A stretch of 64,000 bases of DNA, taken from assembly GCA_030068145.1 (NCBI GenBank), contig JAPJBO010000774.1:1-64000 (forward strand). Reading direction: 5' to 3'. The notes beneath the pieces were generated by a model. It was not told where the DNA came from. It made no database searches and worked only from the letters and a program-made list of their open reading frames with translations. Position numbers and translations under genes: made by a program. Origin of the DNA: Diplonema papillatum (taxonomy: Eukaryota > Euglenozoa > Diplonemea > Diplonemida > Diplonemidae). Shown here in pieces: positions 10,804 to 20,805 of the stretch (positions are counted from its first letter, which is position 1; the number at the start of each line of letters is the position of its first letter).

Positions 10804-11628
10804 ATGCCCGCCGTTCATCGTGACGACATTGATCTTTCTACTGTGAAATGGAAGGACGTGGCCGCGGTTGAGTGGCCCACGGAGGAGGCGAAAGCTGATG
10901 AAAGAACAACTTGTGTGTTCTATCCCTCATGCGACACCGTGCACGCCGAGGGTGCCAATTGGTACCGGTGTGGTAACAAAGGCGATCAGACCTGCCTGAA
11001 GAGCAGGCTGAAAAACAAGCAGGTGGTTGACCGGCTTGGCCTCCCGGAGGCAAAAAACGCTTGGGTGTGCCCCCCTTGCGCCTGGGCGATAAGCGGTGGT
11101 GCGCTGCTTATCGACCCTGATCGCCTAGTGGCTGACCAGCAAGAAGACCTCGACGACGAGGAACTTCTTGGCGTAGAGTCGATGGCTGTGCCACCATCGG
11201 CTCTCGCCAGTTCGGACCCGGCGGTACGGGCGTTGGCTCTGCAGATGCAGCAGCAGCAGGCGGCGTATGCAGCGCTGCAAGAAGAGGTCCTGGTTTTGCG
11301 ATCTCAAACGGACTCTCTTAGGGTGCCGTTTGACATCGACCTGCGCCGCGTGTGTGAGTGGGTGCCTTTCCTGGGCTATCCCTCATCTGTGGATGAGATA
11401 CTCAACCGCCTTCGGCACAGGTACGGGCCTTTCCCGGAGAGGCCAGAAACCGACGGATCGGGACGCAGCCACGAGTTGCGTGTGCTGTGGGGGGTGCTCA
11501 GTCACTCTCGCAACGAGAAAGAGGTCTGGACCCGAGACCGCTTGCCGTTCCTCCACCAGCTGATGGTCCGGATGGAAGCTCTCCGGATCGGTCGGGAGTC
11601 GAATACTCGTCAGTGGCGACGGCCATGA
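10804..11628 (+). CDS. Zinc-binding ORF upstream of the tyrosine recombinase
   Basis: A 274-aa frame from ATG 10804. The N-terminal third has a cysteine-rich module: CVFYPSCDTVH, then WYRCGNKGDQTC, then WVCPPCAW (about residues 36-100), typical of a zinc-binding domain. A Gln/Leu-rich stretch near 140-170 looks like a short coiled coil. The C-terminal part is basic and rich in Arg and Trp, without a family I recognise. Its stop TGA (11626-11628) overlaps an ATG at 11625 that opens the recombinase frame, an ATGA overlap suggesting coupled translation. I infer it is the accessory or DNA-binding protein of the recombinase element. Whether it also belongs with the USP unit is unknown. Confidence 0.6.
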   Translation: MPAVHRDDIDLSTVKWKDVAAVEWPTEEAKADERTTCVFYPSCDTVHAEGANWYRCGNKGDQTCLKSRLKNKQVVDRLGLPEAKNAWVCPPCAWAISGGALLIDPDRLVADQQEDLDDEELLGVESMAVPPSALASSDPAVRALALQMQQQQAAYAALQEEVLVLRSQTDSLRVPFDIDLRRVCEWVPFLGYPSSVDEILNRLRHRYGPFPERPETDGSGRSHELRVLWGVLSHSRNEKEVWTRDRLPFLHQLMVRMEALRIGRESNTRQWRRP

Positions 11629-12782
11629 CGATCTCATACGAATCGTACCTGCACGGCGTGCGGTGGGACGAGTACACCGACTAGGTGTTACGAATGGCCG
11701 TGAAAGCCACTTCGGACTCGGACCGCGTCCAGGACGCGTCAAAAAAGGTGAAAGAGGGGAGGAAACGTGCCCTTCCTACCCCCAGCTCGTTGCCAAAAAA
11801 GTTCGCAAAGAGGCAGTGACTGCCGGACTCCTCTCAGTGCCCGGAGGACCCTGTGCACTTGTGGCGGGCGCACATCGCGGCAACGCAGACGCGAAAGCCG
11901 ACGCTGATCGAGCCCGCAGCTATCCCGACCTTGCTGCAGAACACCCGAGGTACAATGGCCTCCGCGTTCAAAAAACGCACAATGCCCGCCTTCATCTCCG
12001 TGATCCGGAGGGCGGAAGAGTTTCGCCAACTAGTTCAGCGTCACAACCCGGAACTCACCCGCGAGGAGTGTTTCCTCATGTGGCTCCAAACCCTGAGGTC
12101 TTCGGACCAGATCTCGGTGGTTTCGGCAAGGCAGTACATGACGTACTACCACATGTCGCTGAAAAGTCCGTTCGAGGCTTACAGCCGAGCTCTGAAACTG
12201 AAGTGCAATCGGTTTCAACAGCACGAAGCGAAAATGGCGAAGGTACCCAGTGTCAGGACCATCGCTATGGCGACGTTGAGAACGGAGCCAATCTTCGCCG
12301 CAGCCCTTGCCCTACAGCTGGCTCTGGGTGCCCGTTGGGTGGACTTGGAACTGCTCGAGCGCCAACATGTGCAGTTGGATCGCCTCGATGTGCCACCGGG
12401 CACTTTCATGGTGACAATGGTGGGAGGGAAGACGGATCCCGAGTCCGAGGGACAGTCTCTTCTGTTGCCGAAGAGCGGACACCTGTCTGCTGTCTTCCTC
12501 CAGTGGCTGCAGTCGATTCCTGCCGAGCCAACCCTGAGAATCTTCGAAGGTCTGACCTACGAGCGCTACAATGCGTTCACGAAGACGAGACTGGGCGTCT
12601 CGACTCGCTTTGTTCGCCATGCGGCACTGAATTCGGTGGCCAGCATTCTGGGCGAGCAAGCAGCAAAGGCGCTGGGAAGACATCGCACGATAAGTTCATC
12701 GCGAAACTACATCTCCCGCGCGTTCTGGGGTCCTACCCAGAAATCGCTCGATGCGACCCGCACCGTGCAGCGGATCCGATGA
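11625..12782 (+). pseudogene. Tyrosine recombinase (Crypton/DIRS-like), two in-frame stops
   Basis: One continuous frame from ATG 11625 to TGA 12782 encodes a tyrosine recombinase. It is broken by TAG at 11682 and TGA at 11817; the longest open part starts after 11817. Catalytic features in order: first Arg in ALGARWVDLELL, Lys in GGKTDP, Arg-His in STRFVRHAALN (the usual His of HxxR is Thr), His in LGRHRT, and Tyr in SSSRNYI. The N-terminal half is helical, with the basic stretch KKVKEGRKR, as in SAM-like DNA-binding domains. These residues would cut and rejoin DNA through a 3'-phosphotyrosine. The two stops may mean a dead copy, or readthrough of UAG and UGA, or a small intron I did not find. 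Retained catalytic residues argue that decay is recent. Confidence 0.7.
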
Positions 12783-13862
12783 AGCGCCTCTGCAGTACTA
12801 CGACTACGATTGATCCGTAAGTGCGCACAAACAAAGGAAGCGCCAGATCCGTTTTTGGATGACTGCACAGCCTGAGATTTCCTGTTTGCGGAAAAGTTGG
12901 CTTTGGTGATTACACCTCCGGAGCTTAACATTGTATCAAGAGAGATCGCTTTCAGGTTGTTCACAGTGGAAGTCAGTGTTTGGGATCCCAATTTCAGTGT
13001 CTTCAAATTCGCAGCACTCAAGTCTTGTCTGCTCAAAAGTGTGGGGCCCGAAATTCAGTGTGTTCAAATATTGTAGCAACACTCAGATTTCGTCTGTACA
13101 GGAGCACTTGATTGTGTGCGTGGGGGTACCATTTCCAGAGTATTTGCGTTTGGCTGCCTGCCTTTCTCAACGGTCAATCTGAGATTTTCGGTGTGCAAGC
13201 TGAGGTTTTGGCTTGTCCGCACAAGCTGGGATCTGTCACACCCACAAAAGTCACCATAGCTCACCCAGAAATTCACTCCTCAGGTGCATGTATTAAGTCC
13301 GAATAAAATTTTGGGCAGTGTATTGTGGTGTGATCCGTATGCCCGGTGCAAACCCGGCACAAACCCGGAAAAACTCAAGGGGGGTCCGATTTTTTATTTT
13401 GCACCACCCCTTCAGGTTGTGGCAGGTGACCGCTGCATTCAAGCTAAACAGACTGCACCAGGGTCCTGTTGAGTCAAAATCAGCACCAATAAATAAGTAT
13501 GGCGGCACTGAAAGTGTAGGTCCACTGCAGAAGATGCCCGGAATGCGTTTTGCCATTGCAGTGCTGAATGCACACCTCTGACAGACAGGAGCAACTATTT
13601 TCCAAAGCCTCCAGAGTGCAAGCCCGGTTGTGCTTGACGCAACGGACTACAACCGACCACCAGCCACCAATTGTCTCAAACTCTCCCGACACTACGGGAA
13701 CCGAGGAACCTGGCGCAGTCGGCATAGTACAAGCCGAGTAAACCTCCGCCCTCGCACTTTTTCAAATGAAGCATCATTTCCAAAGTCATGTCCTCGTATG
13801 TGGTTTTGAGTGAGCTTTCTCCTTCTGATACGGCTGTGTCATGCTGGCTCTTGCCGGATGCT
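12783..13862. other. Non-coding, old repeat fragments
   Basis: Repeated short motifs of the type TCTGAGATTT occur near 12870-13190 and also at 8683. The phrase ACAAACCCGGAAAAACTC near 13350-13380 recurs near 17080. A piece near 13830-13862 (CGGCTGTGTCATGCTGGCTC) resembles 4128-4168 and is the left part of the mobile locus into which the hAT element inserted. No gene is seen. Confidence 0.5.
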
Positions 13863-13870
13863 AACTAGAG
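13863..13870. other. Target-site duplication, left (AACTAGAG)
   Basis: The 8-bp AACTAGAG is repeated exactly at 16074-16081. Eight base pairs is the hallmark target duplication of hAT transposons. Confidence 0.9.
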
Positions 13871-16073
13871 CAGCGTTGTTAGAAAACGGCGTTTTTTAAG
13901 GAAATCGATTCTTAAAATACGGAAAACGTTTTCTAAAGGAAAACGTTTTTTAAGGGAAAACGTTCGTGGTAACGTGTGCACACCTGTGCACCTATCGCGG
14001 GTTCTACTCTTGTTCACCTACGATGTCGTCGCCCACCTCGACCTCCTCTGTTGCCCAGTACTGCGTGATTGTGCGGGACGCGTGCGTGTTTCTCTTGTTG
14101 AAGAACACACGAGTCAGATTGTTAGCCTTTTCGGGGGTAAGGCGGTTTCGTGCTTTCGTCTGGACGTGACCGAAGGCAGACCAAGCACGCTCTGCGGGAC
14201 TCGAAGAGCTCGGTTGCGCCAGGATCTTCTTGGCGATAGGTTGCAGTGCACCCCATGCCCCCCCGAACTGCGACCACCAACGGAACCCCTCCCAGCTTTG
14301 GGACGCCATCAGCGACAATCCTTCGAAGGCGGTGTCAAGCCACTCCTGATACTCCTCGAGAACTCGCAGTTGTTGCTGAGTGGTGCCCACCACGAACTTT
14401 GTCAGTACTCTGTGAAACGCAGGGTTGGCTGCAGGGTCCTGGGCAGCCTCATTTCTATACTTTGGCGACAGCAAGAATGCGACCAAGTGGATGTCCCTTA
14501 CATGATAGCGGTAGCGCGAATCCACTGTCTTGATCATGTCGTCACGACGGGCCGGCGTGATGAAGGCCGTCACGGGCCTAGCAGTAAGGGTCAATTTGAG
14601 GCGCTTGAAAAACGGCACGACTTCTTCGACGGTGGCCTTGCCATCGAACGCCCGCAACTCAGAGAAGATGATTTCGCTGATCTTCGTGATTTCCTTCACC
14701 TCAGACCAGAACGTGTCGTTGAGGTCCTCCTTCCACTTCCGAGCAGCCCGTTTTGCACCCGCGGTTTTGCATCCGTCTGCCCACTTGTCGTAGTCGTCTG
14801 ATACGAGCATTGTGCGCACCCCTTCCTTAATCTCGTGCAGTCGTGACAGAGCAAGAAAGTGCGTCCCGAACCGGGTCTCGTTCGGCTTTAGAAGACGCTT
14901 CGTCGCGTGCTTCTGCAGTTGTGCAACCACTCTTTGTCTGGCCGCAACAAAGACGATGAACGCCACAGCCTTCTGCACAACCGAGTTATACCAGGAGAAC
15001 TGTTCACATGTGCTCCTCTTTGAGGCATCTCCAAGGTCTTCGAGCAGCAAGTCGATCGTGTGGCACGTACAGATGGACGTCAAGACTGCAGACTCCTCGG
15101 CCTCGATCAGCGGCAGGGACGAAGCTTGCGCTCCGTCAAGGATGATGTGGACAATGTGCTTGTGAAACGGCATTTTTCTCATCTCAGAGACGATTGTGGT
15201 TGCTACCCACTCTTTGGTCTTGCTGTGCATCGATGTTTGCAAGTTGCTGACGTAGTGCGATGCTTTCGATGTTGAGACGACGAAGTTCATGAGCTGCTCC
15301 CCATTGACATCAGTCCACCCGTCGCTGGCAAGTGTTAGTCCAAAGGCGGCCCCATCTTTTTCGATGACACCATTCATCGACGTATCCATCGTAAGCACTG
15401 CCTGCTGGAGCAATGGGCCGCTCAACGCTGCTGGTGTTGGTGGGGTGTAGCCGGAGTGGGAGGACAGCCGGAGGAGTGTGCTTACCATCGCGATGAAGCT
15501 GCGCTCTTTTCGGTGGTTGAATGGTACTGCGCATTCAAAGAAGTAGTCCGCGATTGCGTTGTCCGCATCATCTTTCGTCACTGGCCTGGTAAGAAACCCC
15601 GTGATGGATGCTTGTCCCCCCGTCACCAGCGTACTGCCTACCTGCGTCCGCTGCTTCTTCTTCTGTTTCTCCTCGATCTCGTCTTCGAGCTTCTTAAAAA
15701 AGACAGCCGCGCTTTGCTTCTTCGCCTCTTTTGGTACGCATCGCTTCACGCTTCCTCCGGTGAGGAAGTGCTCACGCAATCGAGATGCACTTCCAGAAAA
15801 CTCGTGCTCGCAGAAGAGGCACTTCACTGCCTTCATGCTCTTCCCTTCGGTTTTCACCTCCACGCCCTGCCAGACAATGGTTTCGTGCGATCGTTTCGCC
15901 ATCTTTTTCCTTTTCCCGTTGTACCGTGTGTCCTTCCTATTGGAACGGGTGTACAGGTAAGGGTAACGCGCATTTCACTGTAACGTTTTCTAAGCGTTTT
16001 TTAACGGGCCCGCCGTTAAAATACGGAAAACGTTTTCTGAGGGAAAACGTTTTCTACGTATTTTAAAACGCTG
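13871..16073 (-). mobile_element. Complete hAT-family DNA transposon
   Basis: The 2,203-bp element begins CAGCGTT and ends AACGCTG, giving inverted termini CAGCGTTNTNARAA. Subterminal copies of AAAACGTTTTCT and TACGGAAAACG lie on both sides, likely transposase-binding sites. It is flanked by exact 8-bp duplications AACTAGAG and contains one intact transposase ORF on the minus strand. It interrupts an older mobile-element copy. Confidence 0.95.
14004..15902 (-). CDS. hAT transposase with BED zinc finger
   Basis: A 632-aa intact frame inside the hAT element. An N-terminal BED-type finger (about residues 20-55) shows VKCLFCEHEF...SRLREHFL. The catalytic core follows: LASDGWTD holds the first Asp, HIILDGAQ the second Asp, and SSSSPAERAWSAFGHV the Glu-containing hATC dimerisation region near the C-terminus. 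A DUF659-like segment spans the first Asp. The enzyme should cut the element from DNA through hairpin intermediates and reinsert it with 8-bp target duplications, acting in the nucleus. The start is the first Met (MAKRSHETI), just inside the right terminus. With no internal stop and clean ends, the copy looks young and possibly active. Confidence 0.95.
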   Translation of the reverse strand: MAKRSHETIVWQGVEVKTEGKSMKAVKCLFCEHEFSGSASRLREHFLTGGSVKRCVPKEAKKQSAAVFFKKLEDEIEEKQKKKQRTQVGSTLVTGGQASITGFLTRPVTKDDADNAIADYFFECAVPFNHRKERSFIAMVSTLLRLSSHSGYTPPTPAALSGPLLQQAVLTMDTSMNGVIEKDGAAFGLTLASDGWTDVNGEQLMNFVVSTSKASHYVSNLQTSMHSKTKEWVATTIVSEMRKMPFHKHIVHIILDGAQASSLPLIEAEESAVLTSICTCHTIDLLLEDLGDASKRSTCEQFSWYNSVVQKAVAFIVFVAARQRVVAQLQKHATKRLLKPNETRFGTHFLALSRLHEIKEGVRTMLVSDDYDKWADGCKTAGAKRAARKWKEDLNDTFWSEVKEITKISEIIFSELRAFDGKATVEEVVPFFKRLKLTLTARPVTAFITPARRDDMIKTVDSRYRYHVRDIHLVAFLLSPKYRNEAAQDPAANPAFHRVLTKFVVGTTQQQLRVLEEYQEWLDTAFEGLSLMASQSWEGFRWWSQFGGAWGALQPIAKKILAQPSSSSPAERAWSAFGHVQTKARNRLTPEKANNLTRVFFNKRNTHASRTITQYWATEEVEVGDDIVGEQE

Positions 16074-16081
16074 AACTAGAG
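16074..16081. other. Target-site duplication, right (AACTAGAG)
   Basis: Exact match to 13863-13870, directly after the CTG end of the hAT element. Confidence 0.9.
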
Positions 16082-16680
16082 GGGTGACATTCAAGCGAGC
16101 TTCGTTACTTCACTACCGCGCCGTAGGTTCCTATGTACTCTGGGCTCCCTGATTGGTTGTTCTCAGCTGGTATGTCCGAGTCAGTGTTTCCTCGTCTTTA
16201 GACTTCTTCTTCGAGTTTTGTGTAGCCCGAACGTCCGGGTCTGCCACTGGCGCGGCCCCGCTTCTCCGCTCTCGTCTCTCCTGCTTCACCTCATGCTTCC
16301 ATCCGTCCGCTTGCCTGCGCTTCCAGTCCGCTGGGTATTGTTCCCGGGGACGAATCTTCCATTTCGAGTCGCCGTTCTCGAGCGACCTGCCTGAGGTACG
16401 GCACGCTCTCTTGCCTGCTTTCTGCCGTCTTGCCTGTCGTACGCTCACAGAACGGCCTCGAATGCCTGCATTTGCGGCAGTGGCGACTTTCTGCATCCAC
16501 GGTACGGACCTGTCTATGCTGATTGCGTGACGCTTGTTTGCTCGCAGCCACGAACGCCACGCACCCATGCTCGGTAGCCATTCCTCCGCAGTTGCTGCTG
16601 TTGGGGTTGTTCGTACCCGCATTTCGGAGTGCATCGAAACCCTTGCAGAGCTCACAGCGGCTTGGTCAGCCACAGTTTGA
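16082..16680 (-). pseudogene. Decayed mobile-element ORF, copy 2 (split by hAT)
   Basis: A minus-strand frame at 16673-16131 (180 codons) contains WKHEVKQERR and SKKKSK, matching the C-terminal frame of the 4161-5220 locus. Flanking GAGCTTCGTTACTTCACT is also shared with 4230-4250. The hAT transposon separates this part from its flank at about 13830-13862. Product unknown; probably dead. Confidence 0.45.
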
Positions 16681-17190
16681 AAGGATGCACCTTCTAGGCG
16701 AGGGTAAACCGTTTGTACTTGATGGGGAGGGGAACGCGCCCGTTCGAATCCGCTTGTTGCAGACTTCTGTTCCGATGGAACAGACGAGTGGGTTGAGCGT
16801 AGGAAGTTCTGTCCTTCTTTCTGATTCGATGGGGATGCTTGCTTCGCGTTCCGGTTTCCAAGCTACGGAAGGGCCCTCAAACCGGCAAAAATGTACACGA
16901 TGTAGGCTGAACATGACAGAAGTGCGAGGGACCGCAAAGAGCGGGACAAACCCCCACGAGCACCAGACGACCACGGGACGTGGCAAAATCCACCGCGAAG
17001 CCTGAAATCTCCACGACCACGGGTGCTAGCGGGTGCTGGGGAGACAAAAAACAAAAAACCCGGACCCTACAAACCCGGCACCAACCCGGAAAAACTCCAA
17101 GGTGGATCACACCATATTAAGTCTAATTTTTTTTCGAAGTGTATTGAGTCGAATTCAAAATTTGGCAGTGCATTAAGTCTACATTGAAGT
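16681..17190. other. Non-coding spacer with ACCCGGAAAAACTC motif
   Basis: No gene seen. At 17075-17105 the phrase ACCCGGAAAAACTC is shared with 13360-13380, and TTAAGTCTAATTTT nearby resembles the TTAAGTCCGAATAAAATTTT stretch at 13293, suggesting a short dispersed repeat. Confidence 0.4.
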
Positions 17191-17199
17191 TTCATTGGA

Positions 17200-17310
17200 G
17201 TATTAACTGCAAAGACCGGAAAAAGTTTGGATGGAAAATTTTTTGGATAGGACATATTTTGGATAAAACGGCCTTCCGCGGAACATTTGGATATTTTTCC
17301 GGAATTTTTG
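17200..17310. repeat. Dispersed TTTGGATAGG repeat, copy 1
   Basis: Shares GGAAAATTTTTTGGATAGGA, ATATTTTGGATAAAA and GGATATTT blocks with 18260-18395, same orientation. Confidence 0.7.
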
Positions 17311-18255
17311 TTTTCGAATTTATGTCTCCTCTGAATGCCCGCACAGCAGTAGCTGCTTTACCCGGACGGGACTTTCTGTTCAGCTCTCTTGATGTACCCA
17401 CTCCAGATTGCGATGGTGGTCTTGCGGTCATTGTGCGGTCGGCCTCACTCCTTCAATGCGGGGGCCCTCAATGCGGGAGTGGCACTCCCGCACTTTTTCA
17501 CTCCTCATTGACTTAGTATATGGCTGCTGAAGTCCGGTGTGTAAGAAATGGTCAAATAAGGCTACGTATCAGTGCCATGCAGCACAAAACGAACCAGAGA
17601 TATCAATCAGATATACCGCACGAGGAACACCGCAGAACACTCGGAGGAAAGAGACCTTGAAATAGGTGAGCTTGTTGCTGTCTAGGACTCACAGGAGGGA
17701 TGCAGAAGTGGAACAGCATGCCAGACAAAAAGAAGTTCTCGTGCGAACGGCCACTCGCGCTCGTACGCTGTCCGAAAAAAAGCAACTCCATTGCGCACGC
17801 TCTGGGCGGAAGTCGGAGTGAACCGACCGACGTTAACGAACCAAAGGCGAAGAGAGGCCGTCCATTGTCATTAAGACAAAAGGAGACCGCGGTCCTTTTA
17901 GAACTGATCGAGCGAAAACGAACGAACGGGGCCGCTGTCACTTACTCGCTCGTGAGCGTGCTTGCACGCGCGACCGTCGCCCGAACTACTGGGTTGCCAG
18001 TCATCGAATCAGAACTTGCACAGAATGGGCTGAAGTGGTGTCGGAAGCACAACCACGCACAGACGAGCTAAGACAAGCAGAGTACTGAATGAAACCCAGA
18101 CGGCACAAAATAAATGCGAATCGAACCATCAGCATCCCCGTTGCTTCCTAGTCGCTGGGTCGGAGCGTCCAAAGCGCTCTCAGCCTAGGATTTCGTGGCT
18201 CATAAGGCGGGGGGGGAAAACCATAGTTAGGGGGGCGGGGGAATACGTTCTAGAC
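17311..18255. other. No supported gene
   Basis: A 123-codon frame at 17700-18071 contains a basic stretch (NEPKAKRGRPLSLRQKETAV) with an AT-hook-like KRGRP core. No ATG context, paralogue or domain supports it strongly. It is recorded as the only frame of interest here. Confidence 0.3.
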
Positions 18256-18259
18256 TTAA

Positions 18260-18395
18260 CAACCGGAAAATCGTCTTGAACTTTGATCGGACCGGAAAAA
18301 ATATTTGGATAGGAAAAATGTTTGGATAGGAAATATTTTGGATAAAATGGCCATCCCAGAAAAAATTGGATATTTCTCCCATCCAATATTTTTCC
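18260..18395. repeat. Dispersed TTTGGATAGG repeat, copy 2
   Basis: Second copy of the 17200-17310 repeat. It contains an internal partial duplication of TTTGGATAGGAAA. Confidence 0.7.
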
Positions 18396-18474
18396 GAAGA
18401 CGGTATAGTTTCATTCTCCTTGGGTGCGGTTGCCTTCGGAGCCGTAGGCGCCGCTCCGGTGTGCAAATTAAACT

Positions 18475-18750
18475 CATGTTTAATGCGGTGTTCTACCAAA
18501 CAGACCTCGGCTACGTTCCTTGGCCGGACCGCTGACGCTACGGGATCCTCGGTTGTGCTCCTTAGCTGGATTGCTAGCTCGATGGGATGAGCTGGCCGGC
18601 GTGTGGGCACGGGCGAATGTGGCCGCCATATATGGCGGCTGCGGTTGCGGGCCGGGCCGGCGCGACCGCGAGCAGACAGGCTGCGTGCGTCCACCGTTAG
18701 CTGGCTTGCGCTGCCGTGGACCCGATCGCGCCAGTCACGCGGTACCATGG
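18475..18750. repeat. Direct repeat D, copy 1 (~260 bp)
   Basis: Almost identical to 19337-19576. Shared blocks include CTCGGCTACGTTCCTTGGCC, GGGATCCTCGGTTGTGCTCC and CGAATGTGGCCGCCATAT. This copy has an extra AACAGAC, an extra TA, and about 25 bp not in the other copy. High identity indicates a recent duplication. Confidence 0.9.
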
Positions 18751-19336
18751 GATTGTCCCTTCGCCGGGCAGCCCTAGCAATCCAGGGAACACAGACCTAC
18801 ACCCTCGGCATCTGAACGCGCAGCCATGAGCAGCTGGGACAGACAGCTGGCACTTTGAGGTCCTGCAGTACCCCCGCCTGGCCCCGGTACGCGTAGTACG
18901 AAGAGTACATGGGAAAGGGCATAGCAGCTCGGACCCACCCCTTCGCTAGCGTCATTTCCTTCAGCAGGGAGAAGACCTCTACCAGACAAGCACAGACCCG
19001 GCCTGGACAGCCATCCGGAGCACTCGGTAGCAAGAGCGGGACCAGATCAATTTCGTCGATGCAGTTCTCTTTCCCCTGGGGCGGCCGCCCCGACTTCATT
19101 CGGTGGTACGCAGAAACCTGGGGGAGGGGACCGGGAGGTAGTTGCAGGGAAGACTCCAGTGAGACCTTCCCATTCTCATCGGTAAACTCATCCCTTCGGG
19201 AGGAGAGCTGCCCGGTATCCCAAGTCACCTTTCTATTTCCTTCCTTTTTCTGGGGGTGGGTGGGTGGGAAAATCGAAGGATAATGTTAGGTAGGTTTCGC
19301 TTCTGCCGCTTGCACGAAATTAGCTGACATTAAACC
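18751..19336. other. Sequence bracketed by direct repeats D
   Basis: About 590 bp. The minus-strand frame 19228-18797 (143 codons) is open but unrecognised. If the flanking repeats were LTRs this would be an unusually short internal region; no primer-binding site or polypurine tract was identified. Confidence 0.4.
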
Positions 19337-19576
19337 TCCTCATGTTTAATGCGCTGTTCTACCTCGGCTACGTTCCTTGGCCGGACCGCTGACGCTACGG
19401 GATCCTCGGTTGTGCTCCTTAGCTGGATTGCTAGCTCGATGGGATGAGCTGGCCGGCGTGTGGGCACGGGCGAATGTGGCCGCCATATGGCGGCTGCGGT
19501 TACGGGCCGGGCCGGCGCGACCGCGAGCAGACTTGCGCTGCCGTGGGCCCGATCGCGCCATTCACGCGGTACCAAT
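19337..19576. repeat. Direct repeat D, copy 2
   Basis: Second copy of 18475-18750, about 860 bp downstream in the same orientation. Confidence 0.9.
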
Positions 19577-20229
19577 GGTCCTTTGCTAGCAGACGAAGGC
19601 TGTGGGAGAAGTACTCCACGACAGAGGGCGATCGCCTTCCAGGACTGTCCATTCCAGGACCGCACCCTCTCTCTGGGCTGAACGACAGCGGCATTTTGTA
19701 TATTGCGGATACATACCAGGCCGCGCGCCGGCGCAGGGGGCGTCTACTGCTCTGAGCCACCGGGCTGGCAAACGTCGCATCTCGGAGCTCGTGGCTCATC
19801 CGCGCGGGCTGGGGGACGCAAAAGAGAAAAAAAAAAACTGCTACTCGCAGTCCACCGCAGCAGATCAGCAGCAGATAAACCCCCCTGTTCAAACCCCTCT
19901 CCTGGCCAAGCAACCATTTCTCAACCTCATACGCTCCGACCCAATCACCATTCCCTCAGCACCCTCATGAATCAGCACACCTCCCAACCTGCAACATCCT
20001 TATTCAACAGAAGTTCGCGCAAACCATGGATCATAATCAGCCTCCCCCGCACTCGCCCGTAGCTCCGCCATCGCTCCGCTTTGGAAACCGCAGACCATCG
20101 CAGCAGATCAGCAGCTACTGTAAGTGAACTAATTCAAACAACTCAATATACGCCGTCACAGGCAACTGACTGAGCGAATATCGCCGGAAACACAAAAAGC
20201 AAATAGTACTGCGGCGGACCCCTGTCGGC
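19577..20229. other. No supported gene
   Basis: Short overlapping frames only. The phrase CCGCAGCAGATCAGCAGC at 19854 recurs near 20099 (CGCAGCAGATCAGCAGC). Confidence 0.4.
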
Positions 20230-20550
20230 GGTTCGCTAGAGAGTGCCAAGCACGTCTCTAGCAGGGCAGTTAGCACGAAGCTGAGCACAGTCCCTCTTCC
20301 AAAGCAGTCAGCGCCAGTCAGTGGGTTTATAGAGAGTGCAAAGCGTGTCTCTTGAAGGGCAGTGAACACGAAGCTGAGCACAGTCCCTCTTCCAAAGCAG
20401 TCAGCGCCGAAGCGGTTCACAGTCAGTGGGTATATCAGAGAGTGCAAAGCATGTCTCTTGAAGGGCAGTCAGCACGAAGCTGAGCACAGTCCCTCTTCCA
20501 AAGCAGTCAGCGCCGGAGCGGTTCATTTCAGTCAATGGGTAGCTAGAGAG
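20230..20550. repeat. ~100-bp tandem repeat, about 3 copies
   Basis: Units start near 20236, 20332 and 20437. Each contains GAGAGTGCAAAGC, GTCTCTTGAAGGGCAGT and AAGCTGAGCACAGTCCCTC, ending AAAGCAGTCAGCGCC. Confidence 0.9.
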
Positions 20551-20564
20551 TGTGTTCCATTCGT

Positions 20565-20805
20565 GATACGCTGGTTTACAGCCAAATTTGTCATGTTACG
20601 CTCGTGTTACGCTGTTTTTTAGCTAAAATTGTCGTGTTACGCTCGTATTGCGCTGGTTTACAGCCAACATTATCATGTTTCGCTCGTGTTACGCTGTTTT
20701 TAGCGGAATTCCTTATGTTACGCTCGTGTTACGCTGTTTTCCAGCCAAATTTATCATGTTACACGTGTTGCGCTGGTTTAAGCTGTTTTTAGCGAAAACT
20801 ATCAT
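20565..20805. repeat. ~50-bp tandem repeat (ATGTTACGCTCGTGTTACGC)
   Basis: Four to five diverged units with CATGTTACGCTCGTGTTACG and CGCTGGTTTACAGCCAA. Diverged enough to read as open frames, but no protein signal. Confidence 0.85.

Noticed and set aside
11663..12820. 385-codon frame overlapping the recombinase
   Set aside because: Shadow frame; the catalytic residues lie in the other frame and its peptide has no domain.
18475..19576. LTR retrotransposon
   Set aside because: No reverse transcriptase, primer-binding site, polypurine tract or TG...CA termini recognised; the internal part is only about 590 bp.
20230..20545. CRISPR-like array
   Set aside because: Units are contiguous ~100-bp tandem repeats without unique spacers, in a eukaryotic context.
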